The notes beneath the pieces are model-generated. The model was not told the DNA's origin. It saw only the letters and a program-made list of their open reading frames with translations, and did no database searches. Both the position numbers and the translations under genes were made by a program. A stretch of DNA of 24,498 bases from Gammaproteobacteria bacterium. Lineage in GTDB: Bacteria > Pseudomonadota > Gammaproteobacteria > Competibacterales > Competibacteraceae. How positions within the stretch are numbered: the stretch's first letter is position 1; every line of letters begins with the position of its first letter. The stretch covers positions 1 to 24,498 of the forward strand of contig PWUP01000240.1 in NCBI GenBank assembly GCA_003562535.1, read 5' to 3'. This document shows positions 6,967 through 15,478 of the stretch, piece by piece.

Positions 6967-9207
6967 TCAAGGCACATGACTATAACCCGGAACCGTGTCT
7001 TGCAATAAGCGGTCGATGCTGCGCCCCACATTGGATAACCCTTTTAATTCCAATTGCAGATATACCGCATTACGGGTTTCGGTGTCCTCGGGTTTATCGC
7101 GGCGCTGGCTGGCCAGAAAACGCAACGCCCAACAGCAGTCATTATACTCAGCACCGACTAATACATTCAGATTACGTTCCAAATCCAGTGCATACTGCCA
7201 CCGTCCGAGAAACCGCCAATTCTGATCCAGCGGCCACACCACCGAGAGATCAGCCTGTTCTAAAGCATTATCCACATAGGAATGCGAGAGGTTGATGACC
7301 CGATCCGGTCGCGGTTGATAACGCCATTGAACACTGCTGCGCCGCGTGGCATTGCGTTCAGGATCCCATTGATAAGTGCCTTGGACACTCAAACGGTGAT
7401 TAAAGCTTATCCGCCCCTCAGCAATCGGACCGGAAGTGCTGGCACGTTCAGGCGGGGCATCGGCCTCCAGAGTGACTCGGCGATCTTGAAAATAGAGAAT
7501 CTGGCCGAGGCTTAAACGCAGCCATTCACGCCCACTGGCGGCGGGCAATACCCGAGTGGTCAGCGCCAGGGTTAACTGATTGGCGTCACCCACCCGATCT
7601 GCACCGGTGAAGCGATTCTCCAGAAATAATCCGGTTAAACTGCGCTCCACAGCGGCGGTATCAAACACCGGAATGTCCCGCTGGTCACGATACGGCGTAT
7701 AGAGATACACTAATCGCGGTTCCAACGTGTGCAGACCAACGCTGTGCTCACCCCGTTGCAGAGGGCGATCAAAAAACAAGCCGGTATCCACACTGAAAGT
7801 CGGCACACTGCGCTGAGGTTGAGCCGTATCGGCACCAGGTTGCGGCTGATCCAAATCATAAGCCGTGTAGCGGTATTGCAGTGCTGGGCGGATAAAACCC
7901 GCCGGCCATTCCCAAGGCCGAGCGACCCGAGCCTGCAGATCGACCCGACTACCGTCAGGCCGACGCGGATTAGTAAAACGCACCAGTTCACTACGCCAAC
8001 TCAGATCCCAACCATATTGGGTATTAGGCCAAGCACCATCGAGGCGCAACTGCGGCAAACGATCATAAGGCTCATTGTCTTCTTGGAACAGATTACGATC
8101 CAAGACTTGAAATCCCTGCACCCGAGCTAAACCTGTCCATACGGCTCCGCGATAATCCAGTTCAAGATGCCGTTCTAGAAACCGCGGGCTGAGCAGGCCG
8201 ATATGATCACCGAGTTCATCGAGGTAATCATCGTCAGAAACGTATTGGTATAACAGACGGCTAAAGGTGTTCGGTCGCCAACTGGCGGCGTGTTCGATTT
8301 TAAACGCACTGCGGTCGGTATCCATAATGCGATCCTGCGGGAGATACTCGACTTCGATCTGGCCGCGTTGTTGGGCACCAAGAAACCGATACTCTGCACC
8401 TAACATCGCCCCACGGTCGCTGAGTAACCGTGGAAATAAAGTCATGTCTTGGTGTGGGGCGATGTTCCAGTAATAGGGGAGCACCACTTCGGCACCCCGT
8501 TCGCTGGCATAACCCACCCGAGGCACTAACCAACCTGAATGGCGCTGATTGTCGATGGGAAAGGATAAGTACGGCAAATACAACAGCGGCACTGAGCCAA
8601 TGGTTAAGCGCATATCCCGCGCCGTACCCCGACCGGTGCGCCGATCCAAGGCCAATTCACTGGCCTGTAACTGCCAAAACTCTTCACCACGGGCACAGGT
8701 CGAATAGGTTGTGCCCCGCAGTTGGCTGGTCTGCTGTTGGCCCTCGATACGCAGCCATTCAGCACGTCCTTGGGCATTGCGCTGGGGAAAATAATACTCG
8801 GTGTCCTCAAATTCCGCTGTTTCCTGCTCTAAATCTAACTCCCCTTGGGCGCTACGCAAGGCGAGCTCTGGCGAGCCAAAGACTAAGGACTGCGCACGGA
8901 TGCGTTGCTCGACTCGATCGAATTCCACAGCAGGCGTATATAAGCGCAAATCGCCTAACTCGGCGATGACCTCACCACTCAGTGATGCCTGCTCAGGGGT
9001 CACAGTGCTGCGCTCAGCGCTGAAGGTCAAGGGCCGGTCACGATGGCTCACGCCCGTAGCTGGGGTAATTAATTCGGCTAAGGGATCAACGACACACAGC
9101 GCCCACGGCCCTTCAGGCTGTGCGGCGGCGCTGGGGCTGCTGAACAGCACTCCCCAAGCCAGCAAAATGACAAGATAGTGATAATGACTTGACCGCATGG
9201 AATCCAA
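6967..9207 (-). CDS. lptD: LPS-assembly outer membrane protein LptD
   Basis: LptD is the outer-membrane barrel that, with lipoprotein LptE, inserts lipopolysaccharide into the outer leaflet. The sequence has a signal peptide ending near SAAAQ (about 25-30), a periplasmic beta-jellyroll (OstA-like, about 55-170) and the LptD barrel to the C-terminus. Cys38, Cys171 and the adjacent pair Cys691/Cys692 (YNDCCWALRF) match the four cysteines whose long-range disulfides mature E. coli LptD. Length, 746, is close to 784 in E. coli. Start: the frame opens at a TTG (9207) with AGAGGA 5 bp upstream; an ATG three codons in (9198) is the alternative, 14 bp from the same Shine-Dalgarno. The choice does not change the mature protein. 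It is divergent from murU and heads the minus-strand cluster containing surA. Confidence 0.97.
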   Translation of the reverse strand: MDSMRSSHYHYLVILLAWGVLFSSPSAAAQPEGPWALCVVDPLAELITPATGVSHRDRPLTFSAERSTVTPEQASLSGEVIAELGDLRLYTPAVEFDRVEQRIRAQSLVFGSPELALRSAQGELDLEQETAEFEDTEYYFPQRNAQGRAEWLRIEGQQQTSQLRGTTYSTCARGEEFWQLQASELALDRRTGRGTARDMRLTIGSVPLLYLPYLSFPIDNQRHSGWLVPRVGYASERGAEVVLPYYWNIAPHQDMTLFPRLLSDRGAMLGAEYRFLGAQQRGQIEVEYLPQDRIMDTDRSAFKIEHAASWRPNTFSRLLYQYVSDDDYLDELGDHIGLLSPRFLERHLELDYRGAVWTGLARVQGFQVLDRNLFQEDNEPYDRLPQLRLDGAWPNTQYGWDLSWRSELVRFTNPRRPDGSRVDLQARVARPWEWPAGFIRPALQYRYTAYDLDQPQPGADTAQPQRSVPTFSVDTGLFFDRPLQRGEHSVGLHTLEPRLVYLYTPYRDQRDIPVFDTAAVERSLTGLFLENRFTGADRVGDANQLTLALTTRVLPAASGREWLRLSLGQILYFQDRRVTLEADAPPERASTSGPIAEGRISFNHRLSVQGTYQWDPERNATRRSSVQWRYQPRPDRVINLSHSYVDNALEQADLSVVWPLDQNWRFLGRWQYALDLERNLNVLVGAEYNDCCWALRFLASQRRDKPEDTETRNAVYLQLELKGLSNVGRSIDRLLQDTVPGYSHVP

Positions 9208-9216
9208 GCGTATCCT
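9189..9216 (+). promoter_or_regulatory. Possible sigma-70 promoter for murU
   Basis: TTGACC (9189-9194) and TATCCT (9211-9216) are spaced 16 bp apart and match the -35 and -10 consensus at 5/6 and 4/6 positions. A start point near 9223 would give a leader of about 35 nt to the ATG at 9258. The -35 lies within the first codons of the divergent lptD gene. Predicted by eye only. Confidence 0.35.
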
Positions 9217-9218
9217 CT
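9213..9218 (-). promoter_or_regulatory. Ribosome binding site of lptD, favouring a TTG start
   Basis: The minus strand reads AGAGGA. It is 5 bp from the TTG at 9207-9205 and 14 bp from the ATG at 9198-9196, so spacing favours TTG initiation. Confidence 0.45.
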
Positions 9219-9257
9219 AGGAATAACGGCACAAGCTTAGCACGAGCACCCTCTTCA

Positions 9258-9953
9258 ATGGCAGGACATTCAATACCTATTCGAGCGATGATTTTAGCCG
9301 CTGGACGCGGCGAACGCATGCGCCCCCTCACCGATCAGACCCCCAAGCCCTTGCTGTCTGTAGGCGGACAGGCGTTGATTGAGTACCCCATCCAAGCGCT
9401 GGCGGCCAGTGGTGTCCGCGATATTATAGTGAATCTGGGGCATCTCGGCACCCAGATCCGTGACCATTTGGGCGATGGCCGCCGCTGGGGGGTCAACATC
9501 CAGTACTCACCCGAACCCCCAGGGGCGTTGGAAACCGGTGGAGGCATTTTCCATGCCCTGCCTTTACTGGGTTCAGCCCCGTTTATCGTGATCAATGGGG
9601 ATGTATGGAGTGATTATCCATATACTCGTTTGCCCCGACGGTTGAACGGTTTGGGTCATCTGGTCTTGGTGGCTAACCCGCCCCACCATCCTGAAGGGGA
9701 TTTTGTTTTGCACCCAGGGCAGCAGGTTCACACTCAGGGCCAACCACGGTTAACTTTTGCGGGAATCAGTGTACTGCATCCGGCATTATTTGCCGATTGC
9801 CAAGCCGGACGCTTCTCCCTCAGCCCGCTGTTACGGGCAGCGGCGGATTCAGGACTGCTCAGTGGTGAGCACTATACCGGCCAATGGTTGGATATCGGCA
9901 CTCCTCAGCGTTTGCACGCCCTCGATGCCCAGCTTAGTGGCGCAATATCTTGA
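9258..9953 (+). CDS. murU: N-acetylmuramate alpha-1-phosphate uridylyltransferase (MurU)
   Basis: MurU makes UDP-MurNAc from UTP and MurNAc-1-phosphate in the cell-wall recycling bypass known from Pseudomonas. The nucleotidyltransferase signature AMILAAGRGERMRPLTDQTP followed by KPLLSVGGQALIEY is complete, and LETGGGIFHALPLLG and FIVINGDVWSDY are characteristic MurU blocks; GQWLDIGTPQRL closes the fold. I chose the ATG at 9258 (231 residues). An ATG at 9288 would begin directly at MILAAG, and an upstream GTG/TTG extension to 9189 would run into lptD. In Pseudomonas the gene lies after amgK, the MurNAc kinase that supplies its substrate; here amgK is absent between lptD and murU. Its last 20 bp overlap the 3' end of the convergent chpC-like gene. 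Confidence 0.9.
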   Translation: MAGHSIPIRAMILAAGRGERMRPLTDQTPKPLLSVGGQALIEYPIQALAASGVRDIIVNLGHLGTQIRDHLGDGRRWGVNIQYSPEPPGALETGGGIFHALPLLGSAPFIVINGDVWSDYPYTRLPRRLNGLGHLVLVANPPHHPEGDFVLHPGQQVHTQGQPRLTFAGISVLHPALFADCQAGRFSLSPLLRAAADSGLLSGEHYTGQWLDIGTPQRLHALDAQLSGAIS

Positions 9954-10404
9954 GTAACATACGCTCTAAGGCATCGAGATCGGGAATCAGAGCACTGCGT
10001 TCACCCTCGACCCAGCGCACCCGACACAAAGCCCCTAAGGGCAAATCGCCACCGTGGTTGTCGTAAGCCAGATCATGACGCGCAATGCTCAGCGATTGCG
10101 GTGGGGCAACGGTCAGAAAACCGAAATAATGCAAGCGCGGATGAGCCGTTGGGGCTTGTAACAACACAATGCGCCGATGTTGGATGGTGCGCGGATTAAC
10201 CCCAGCAAACAAGGCATCCAGACTGACCAGCGGAGCAGTGGCCGCCCCCCATAGCAAGGTACCGACCAGCCAAGGCGGGGCATTTTCCAACGCCAAGGTC
10301 GGCGCATAGGGTAACACCTCGACCAAAGCCGCCGCAGGTAACAAGATGTGCGCGCTGTCAACGGCCAATAATACCGCGTCTAAATCTGTAGTGGCTGTGC
10401 TCAT
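9934..10404 (-). CDS. chpC: CheW-like adaptor of the Pil-Chp system (ChpC-like)
   Basis: The 156-residue protein is a single CheW domain: strands with AVLLAVDSAHILLPAAALVE, then the core PPWLVGTLLWGAATAPLVSLDALF, RRIVLLQAP and a C-terminal VEGERSALIPDLDALERMLL. CheW proteins link chemoreceptors to the CheA kinase. It starts inside the end of chpA (ATGA overlap, 10401-10404), as expected for a coupled last gene. In P. aeruginosa chpB (methylesterase) lies between chpA and chpC; here they are joined directly. The gene's final 20 bp overlap murU on the other strand. The ChpC name rests on domain plus position rather than on a distinctive motif. Confidence 0.8.
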   Translation of the reverse strand: MSTATTDLDAVLLAVDSAHILLPAAALVEVLPYAPTLALENAPPWLVGTLLWGAATAPLVSLDALFAGVNPRTIQHRRIVLLQAPTAHPRLHYFGFLTVAPPQSLSIARHDLAYDNHGGDLPLGALCRVRWVEGERSALIPDLDALERMLLKILRH

Positions 10405-13400
10405 GTCGCCACCGTGGTCAGAACCTGTTTAACCGCCAGCAACATGGTTTCATTATGGTAGGGTTTGACCAGATAATCACTGACTCCTAGGCGATCAGCC
10501 CGCTGGCGGTGTTTACTGCCGCTGCGTGAAGTGACCATGATCACGGGCAAATGGGCATAATGAGGCTGATTGCGAATATGGGTCAGCACTTCAAAACCGT
10601 CCATACGCGGCATTTCAATGTCCAAAATCACCACATCGGGCGTGTGTTCATCCAATAAGGCCACTGCGTCCACACCGTCCTTAGCGGTACGCACTTGATA
10701 GTGGTTGCGTTCTAACAGCCGTGTGGTGATTTTACGCATAGTGATGGAGTCATCGACCACCAATACCAAGGGTTTATTGAATGAGGTGGGCGCAGCCTCT
10801 ACCGTATTAAGGCTAACCGTTTCAATGAGACCAATATTACGAATTAAGGAAGCCAGATCCAGTACGACGGCTACGGTGCCATCGGCCAGCACGGTAGCGC
10901 CACTGATACCGGGTAAACGGCTGATCTGGGGGGCGACGTTTTTGATCACCACCTCAGTCCGCCCCAAAATCGCGTCCACCAGTAACGCCATGCTGGCCTC
11001 ACCACTGCGGAACAATAACAGCGGGAGTTGGGCATCCGTGTAGCTGTCATAGGAGCGTAAGGTATGGCTAAATAATAAGCTCAGACTGTGTAAAGGGTAA
11101 CGGCGTTGTGCATACTCATGCCAGACGGACTCGCCAGCCATATAAGTGCGCAATTCTTCGGGATTCAAACGACTCACGGCTTCAATACTGAGCAAGGGAA
11201 TGGCATAGATCGAGTCATCGGATTTGACCAACAACGCTTGGGTCAATTCTAGGGATGTGGGCAAACGCACACTGACATGGGTGCCTTGGCCAGCGGTCGA
11301 GTGGATGCGTAAGCTGCCCCGTAGTGAGCGGATGGATTCATTGACCACATCCATGCCCACACCCCGCCCAGACACTTGGGTCACTTTGGTGGCTGTAGAA
11401 AACCCAGGTTGCAATAACAGCGCGATCAGCGCCTGTTGGTCAATCTCCTGCTGGGGGTGTAACAGACCTTTGGATTCTGCCTTACGCCGGATGGCGTCGA
11501 AATTCAGTCCCGCACCGTCATCTTGTAAGGTAAACAGTATTTCAGTGCCTTCATGGGTTAATTCTAAGACAATCGAGCCGGTTGCCGGTTTGCCTGCCGC
11601 CTGACGTGCGGATGGGGTCTCAATCCCATGATCGACGGCATTGCGCAATAAATGCTCTAGGGCGGCAATCATGTGCTCTAACACTGTGCGGTCGATTTTA
11701 TCGTCAAGCGCGTTGACGGTGAGTTCCACCCGTTTGCCCAATTCATCGGCCACTTGACGCACCAAACGCCGCAGACGCGGTACCACGCTGGCAAATCGCA
11801 CCATCCGGGTCTGGGTCAAGCTTTCTTGAACCGAACGATTGATTTTGTTTTGTTCATAAAGCAGTTGGTTTAATCCCTGAACCTGCGTGTCCAATGATTG
11901 CTGCACATTGGAGAGGTCATCGACCACTTCGACCAGCGCCCGTGATAATTGCTGGAGTTCGGAGAAGCGATCCAATTCCAACGGATCAAAATCACGGCCA
12001 TGTTTGCCCTCTTGGTGGCGCGACATGATTTGCGCCTCGGCATTCATTTCCAAACGCCGCATCTGCTGGCGTAAGCGATTAACCGTCAGATCCAAATCAC
12101 CTAATGCGCTGTGAAACGTGTTCACGCCCTGTTCAATGCGCGCCCGAAAAATACTGCTTTCACCGACTTGGTTACTCAACCGCCCTAATAACCACGCATC
12201 AACACGAATGCTGTCACTACTGCTGGCCGATGCCGCCGTTGCTGGGCTGCGCGCTGCCGGAGCGGTGGTAGCGGTGGTAATTTTACCTTGCAATAATTCT
12301 TGGATGGCATGGCGCACATCGTCTGCGGGGGTGAGCGTGAGCGCACGCCGCAATTGATCCAACATCCGCCCCATGGCATCCAGCCCTTGCTCAATCACTG
12401 AAATCACTTCGGTGTTTGGATTCAGCCGTCGGGAGGTCAATGCGGCTAATAAAACCGAAACATCACTGACCAGCTCGCCCATAACGGCAATACCCGCGAG
12501 GCGAGCATTGTCACGCAAGGCTTGTAAGTCTCGGTCTAAATCGTTAAGTAACTCACGATTGGCCGTGTCTTGCTGCCAGCGTCGCAAGGTCAAATCACTG
12601 GCTTGTAGAATGTCTGCGGATTCCAAAATAAACGCATCACGCAACGCCACCGCCTTGGTGTGTTCCTGCTCATCTTGTGGCTTAGCCGGTGCTGTAGAGG
12701 ACTGCGGCTCGGTAGCGCCAATCTGGCGCTGGAGTTGGGTCATTAACGCGGTCGCTGGCCGTGGCTCCTGCCCTTGGCGTACCTGTTCCAGCATCAGGTT
12801 CAGTCGATCTAGGGCCTGTTGCAACAGGTCTTGATCCTGTTGGTTATCAGCAGCGGCTTCTTGTTTGGCTAGCCCTTCTAAGACATTTTCTGCCGCATGC
12901 GCTAAATCGCCGACACTGGGCAAACCCGTTAAACGAGCGCCCCCTTTCAGGGTGTGCATACCACGGCGTAGATTATTAAGTAGCTTAGGATCGTGGTCAT
13001 CAGAGCGCCATTGCTGCAATGTGGTATCGGCAGCATCCAGAATGTCTCCGGCCTCTTCGACAAACGCTTCCAGCAGTTCAGGATCAGCAACCACCAGCGG
13101 CGCAGCAGCAGGCGGCGCAGGCTCTGGTGTCAATAACTCAGGTACCTCAGGCTCAGGAGCAGTGGTCTCAGGACTGGGTGGTGGTGCCACGACTGGAGCA
13201 GGCGGTGAGGGTTCAAGCACTGGGGGTAACTCAGGCTGTTGTCCGGCTGCTAAGGCTCCGGCATGAGCCATCATGGCCTGCAACTGTGGATCATCCCCTA
13301 CCCCTCTATGGGGCTGCTGCAAAAGCGGCGGTAATATATCAGCCACCCGCACAATGGCGGCTGTGATTGCGATATTCGGGGATAAGCGACCTTCCAACAC

Positions 13401-15455
13401 ATGATTGAGCAGATGCTCATACGCTTGCGCAAATTCACCAAACCGGTGTTCGCCGACCATGCGCCCGCTGCCTTTAAGGGTATGAAAAGCGCGACGGATG
13501 GTGCTGAGTGCATCACGATCTGAGGGATTGTCACGCCATTGCGGTGCAAGACGGGCAATCTCTGCGGCTTCACCCTGAGCTTCTTCAAAGAAAATTTCAA
13601 AAATTTCCTGATCAAAATCTTGATCTTCTGCTGACACTGGATCAGATACCACAGGCTCAGGGTCTATGGGCTCTGTAGCAGCAGGGGGTTCATCCCACTC
13701 CTGCTCAGCCAAGACGGGATCGGCGAACTCATCGAACGGATCGACAAAGGCAGCGCCAGCACCATTATCAGCGCCATGAGTTGTCGGCACTGATGCGGGG
13801 TCTTGGTTCAGCACAGCTTCCAGTTGTTGGAGTAAATCGTCTGCCCGCTGCAAGGACTGTTCATGGGAGGCATCGCCGGTATCCGACCAGCTTAACAGTT
13901 GTGACAACGACACAATGATGTCGGCAAACAAGGCAATACAGCGTTGCGGTTCTGCAACAGTTGCGGGCTGTTGGGTGAGTCGCAGCAAATGCGGTTGTAG
14001 GCGTTGAATTAACGTCACGCTGCGGTGGTCATCCAGCATGGCAAAACCGCTGGTTACATGCTGTAAAATCCCTTGCATCCCTTCCCAAACGGGTGAACCA
14101 CCGTAGTCAATATAATCAGTGGCTAAAATCCAAGCGCGTTCAATCAATTCTGCTGTTTCGCGGATAATCGCTTGGCGGGCGCGGTACAGTTCCAGACGTT
14201 GCGGCACCCAAGTGCTGTCGGCTTCACTGACTTCAGCCGTAATCACCACCGGACCGTACTGCTGGATTTGTTCGCTCAGAGCCTCTAAACAGCTTTGCAC
14301 CAAAACAAACACCCGCGCCAGCAAATCCACACTGTCTGGCGTCAGTGCCGACTCCGCAGTTTGCCAACGTACGATCACTGGAATCTGACGCCGCAATATA
14401 TCAGCCAACGCCTGTAAGCCAATCAAATACAGCGCATTACTGCAATTATGTAAACGCCACGGCTCGGTGCGTAATACCGCCCGATGATCAGGAGTGCGCA
14501 GAAACTGATCAAGACGATACTGACACTGGCTTAATTCTTCGTTCACGGCTTTAAGCGCCGCCAGCAATGCGGAGTGATCGGGCAGTTGCTGGCGAGCGGC
14601 GGCATTAGCAACACCGCTCTCCCCCGCATGATACGTCGTGTAGTCGCGTAAACGGCTGGCTCCCTGCGGCGTACTGGCCACTACCTGCTCTAAACGCATG
14701 GTCAACTGCGGTACTCGCAGGTCTTGGCGTAACTGCGGCACACCATCAGCCAAACGCCGCAGACATTGATCAAGATCGCGCAACAGTTGTTTAAACTGAC
14801 GCCGTTGACCACTGGATTTGATGGCCTGATCAAACACCACCTCAGCCAACCACCACAGTCGATACAGTGCAGGATCATCCGATGTCTGCCGCAGTTGGGC
14901 GAATAAAGGCACCGCTTGCTGCGCCGCCTGCTGCTCACCTTGCAAGAGATTCAGCAACAGTCGTTGTAAGCGCGGACGTAATTCACGGGCTAATTGAGGG
15001 GTATTAATGCGATTGGGAACGGCAGCAACAACTTCTTCGCTACCGGTGCGAGCCTTACGCAGACGCTGCAATAAGGGCTCCAGATTAAAAAACGGTTTAT
15101 GGCTCTCGCGCAATAACCAATCAAAATAACGCTGGGCTTCCAACACCGCCTCTGAGAGCAAATCCCCTTTATCAATAGCCGGTAATGGGGAATCAGAGGT
15201 TTGATCTTCATCCGGTTGTAGGCTGCGCACTAAAGCCTCAATTTCCCGCATCAAGGCGGTTGCCCGTGGTTCGTCCAACAAGGTGAACACACCGCGTAAT
15301 TGATTGGCTTGATCGCAGAGGCTCGCCAGTAAGGTCGGCTCGTGGGTATCCGCAAGATAGGCTTGGCAGGTTTCGCTCAGTTGGTGCAACACCTCACTGA
15401 CGGGCTGCCTGAGAATGTGCAACGGCTTATCAATGGCCAGCACGTGGGCTTTCAT
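10401..15455 (-). CDS. chpA: Multi-Hpt CheA-type hybrid histidine kinase ChpA (PilL)
   Basis: ChpA is the kinase core of the chemosensory system that controls type IV pili. In the 1684 residues I see a long N-terminal FimL-like/degenerate Hpt region (1-560), an acidic and Pro-rich linker, Hpt with H658 (FHTLKGSGRM), a Pro/Glu linker (740-790), Hpt with H834 (MHTLKGGARL), a third Hpt-like repeat where the His is replaced (LQALRDNARL, 977-986), a dimerisation helix region (1085-1220), the HATPase domain with N-box N1272 (LLRNAVDHGIE), G1 DDGAGLNFD (1312-1320) and GRGVGMDVV (1363-1371), a CheW-like domain (about 1400-1545), and a C-terminal receiver with D1568/D1569, D1612 and K1664. It is smaller than P. 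aeruginosa ChpA (about 2,470 residues), with fewer intact Hpt sites. It starts 23 bp after pilJ, with no pilK between, and overlaps the ChpC-like gene by ATGA. Confidence 0.95.
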   Translation of the reverse strand: MKAHVLAIDKPLHILRQPVSEVLHQLSETCQAYLADTHEPTLLASLCDQANQLRGVFTLLDEPRATALMREIEALVRSLQPDEDQTSDSPLPAIDKGDLLSEAVLEAQRYFDWLLRESHKPFFNLEPLLQRLRKARTGSEEVVAAVPNRINTPQLARELRPRLQRLLLNLLQGEQQAAQQAVPLFAQLRQTSDDPALYRLWWLAEVVFDQAIKSSGQRRQFKQLLRDLDQCLRRLADGVPQLRQDLRVPQLTMRLEQVVASTPQGASRLRDYTTYHAGESGVANAAARQQLPDHSALLAALKAVNEELSQCQYRLDQFLRTPDHRAVLRTEPWRLHNCSNALYLIGLQALADILRRQIPVIVRWQTAESALTPDSVDLLARVFVLVQSCLEALSEQIQQYGPVVITAEVSEADSTWVPQRLELYRARQAIIRETAELIERAWILATDYIDYGGSPVWEGMQGILQHVTSGFAMLDDHRSVTLIQRLQPHLLRLTQQPATVAEPQRCIALFADIIVSLSQLLSWSDTGDASHEQSLQRADDLLQQLEAVLNQDPASVPTTHGADNGAGAAFVDPFDEFADPVLAEQEWDEPPAATEPIDPEPVVSDPVSAEDQDFDQEIFEIFFEEAQGEAAEIARLAPQWRDNPSDRDALSTIRRAFHTLKGSGRMVGEHRFGEFAQAYEHLLNHVLEGRLSPNIAITAAIVRVADILPPLLQQPHRGVGDDPQLQAMMAHAGALAAGQQPELPPVLEPSPPAPVVAPPPSPETTAPEPEVPELLTPEPAPPAAAPLVVADPELLEAFVEEAGDILDAADTTLQQWRSDDHDPKLLNNLRRGMHTLKGGARLTGLPSVGDLAHAAENVLEGLAKQEAAADNQQDQDLLQQALDRLNLMLEQVRQGQEPRPATALMTQLQRQIGATEPQSSTAPAKPQDEQEHTKAVALRDAFILESADILQASDLTLRRWQQDTANRELLNDLDRDLQALRDNARLAGIAVMGELVSDVSVLLAALTSRRLNPNTEVISVIEQGLDAMGRMLDQLRRALTLTPADDVRHAIQELLQGKITTATTAPAARSPATAASASSSDSIRVDAWLLGRLSNQVGESSIFRARIEQGVNTFHSALGDLDLTVNRLRQQMRRLEMNAEAQIMSRHQEGKHGRDFDPLELDRFSELQQLSRALVEVVDDLSNVQQSLDTQVQGLNQLLYEQNKINRSVQESLTQTRMVRFASVVPRLRRLVRQVADELGKRVELTVNALDDKIDRTVLEHMIAALEHLLRNAVDHGIETPSARQAAGKPATGSIVLELTHEGTEILFTLQDDGAGLNFDAIRRKAESKGLLHPQQEIDQQALIALLLQPGFSTATKVTQVSGRGVGMDVVNESIRSLRGSLRIHSTAGQGTHVSVRLPTSLELTQALLVKSDDSIYAIPLLSIEAVSRLNPEELRTYMAGESVWHEYAQRRYPLHSLSLLFSHTLRSYDSYTDAQLPLLLFRSGEASMALLVDAILGRTEVVIKNVAPQISRLPGISGATVLADGTVAVVLDLASLIRNIGLIETVSLNTVEAAPTSFNKPLVLVVDDSITMRKITTRLLERNHYQVRTAKDGVDAVALLDEHTPDVVILDIEMPRMDGFEVLTHIRNQPHYAHLPVIMVTSRSGSKHRQRADRLGVSDYLVKPYHNETMLLAVKQVLTTVAT

Positions 15456-15478
15456 TTAAACACCCAAGCCGCTCGTGG

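Noticed and set aside
6888..7295. Plus-strand open frame of 135 codons from the palindromic element into lptD
   Set aside because: It reads through the repeat hairpin and antisense lptD, with no family resemblance.
8430..8969. Plus-strand open frame of 179 codons inside lptD
   Set aside because: It is antisense to a fully conserved lptD, its translation has no recognisable domain, and it has no convincing ribosome binding site.
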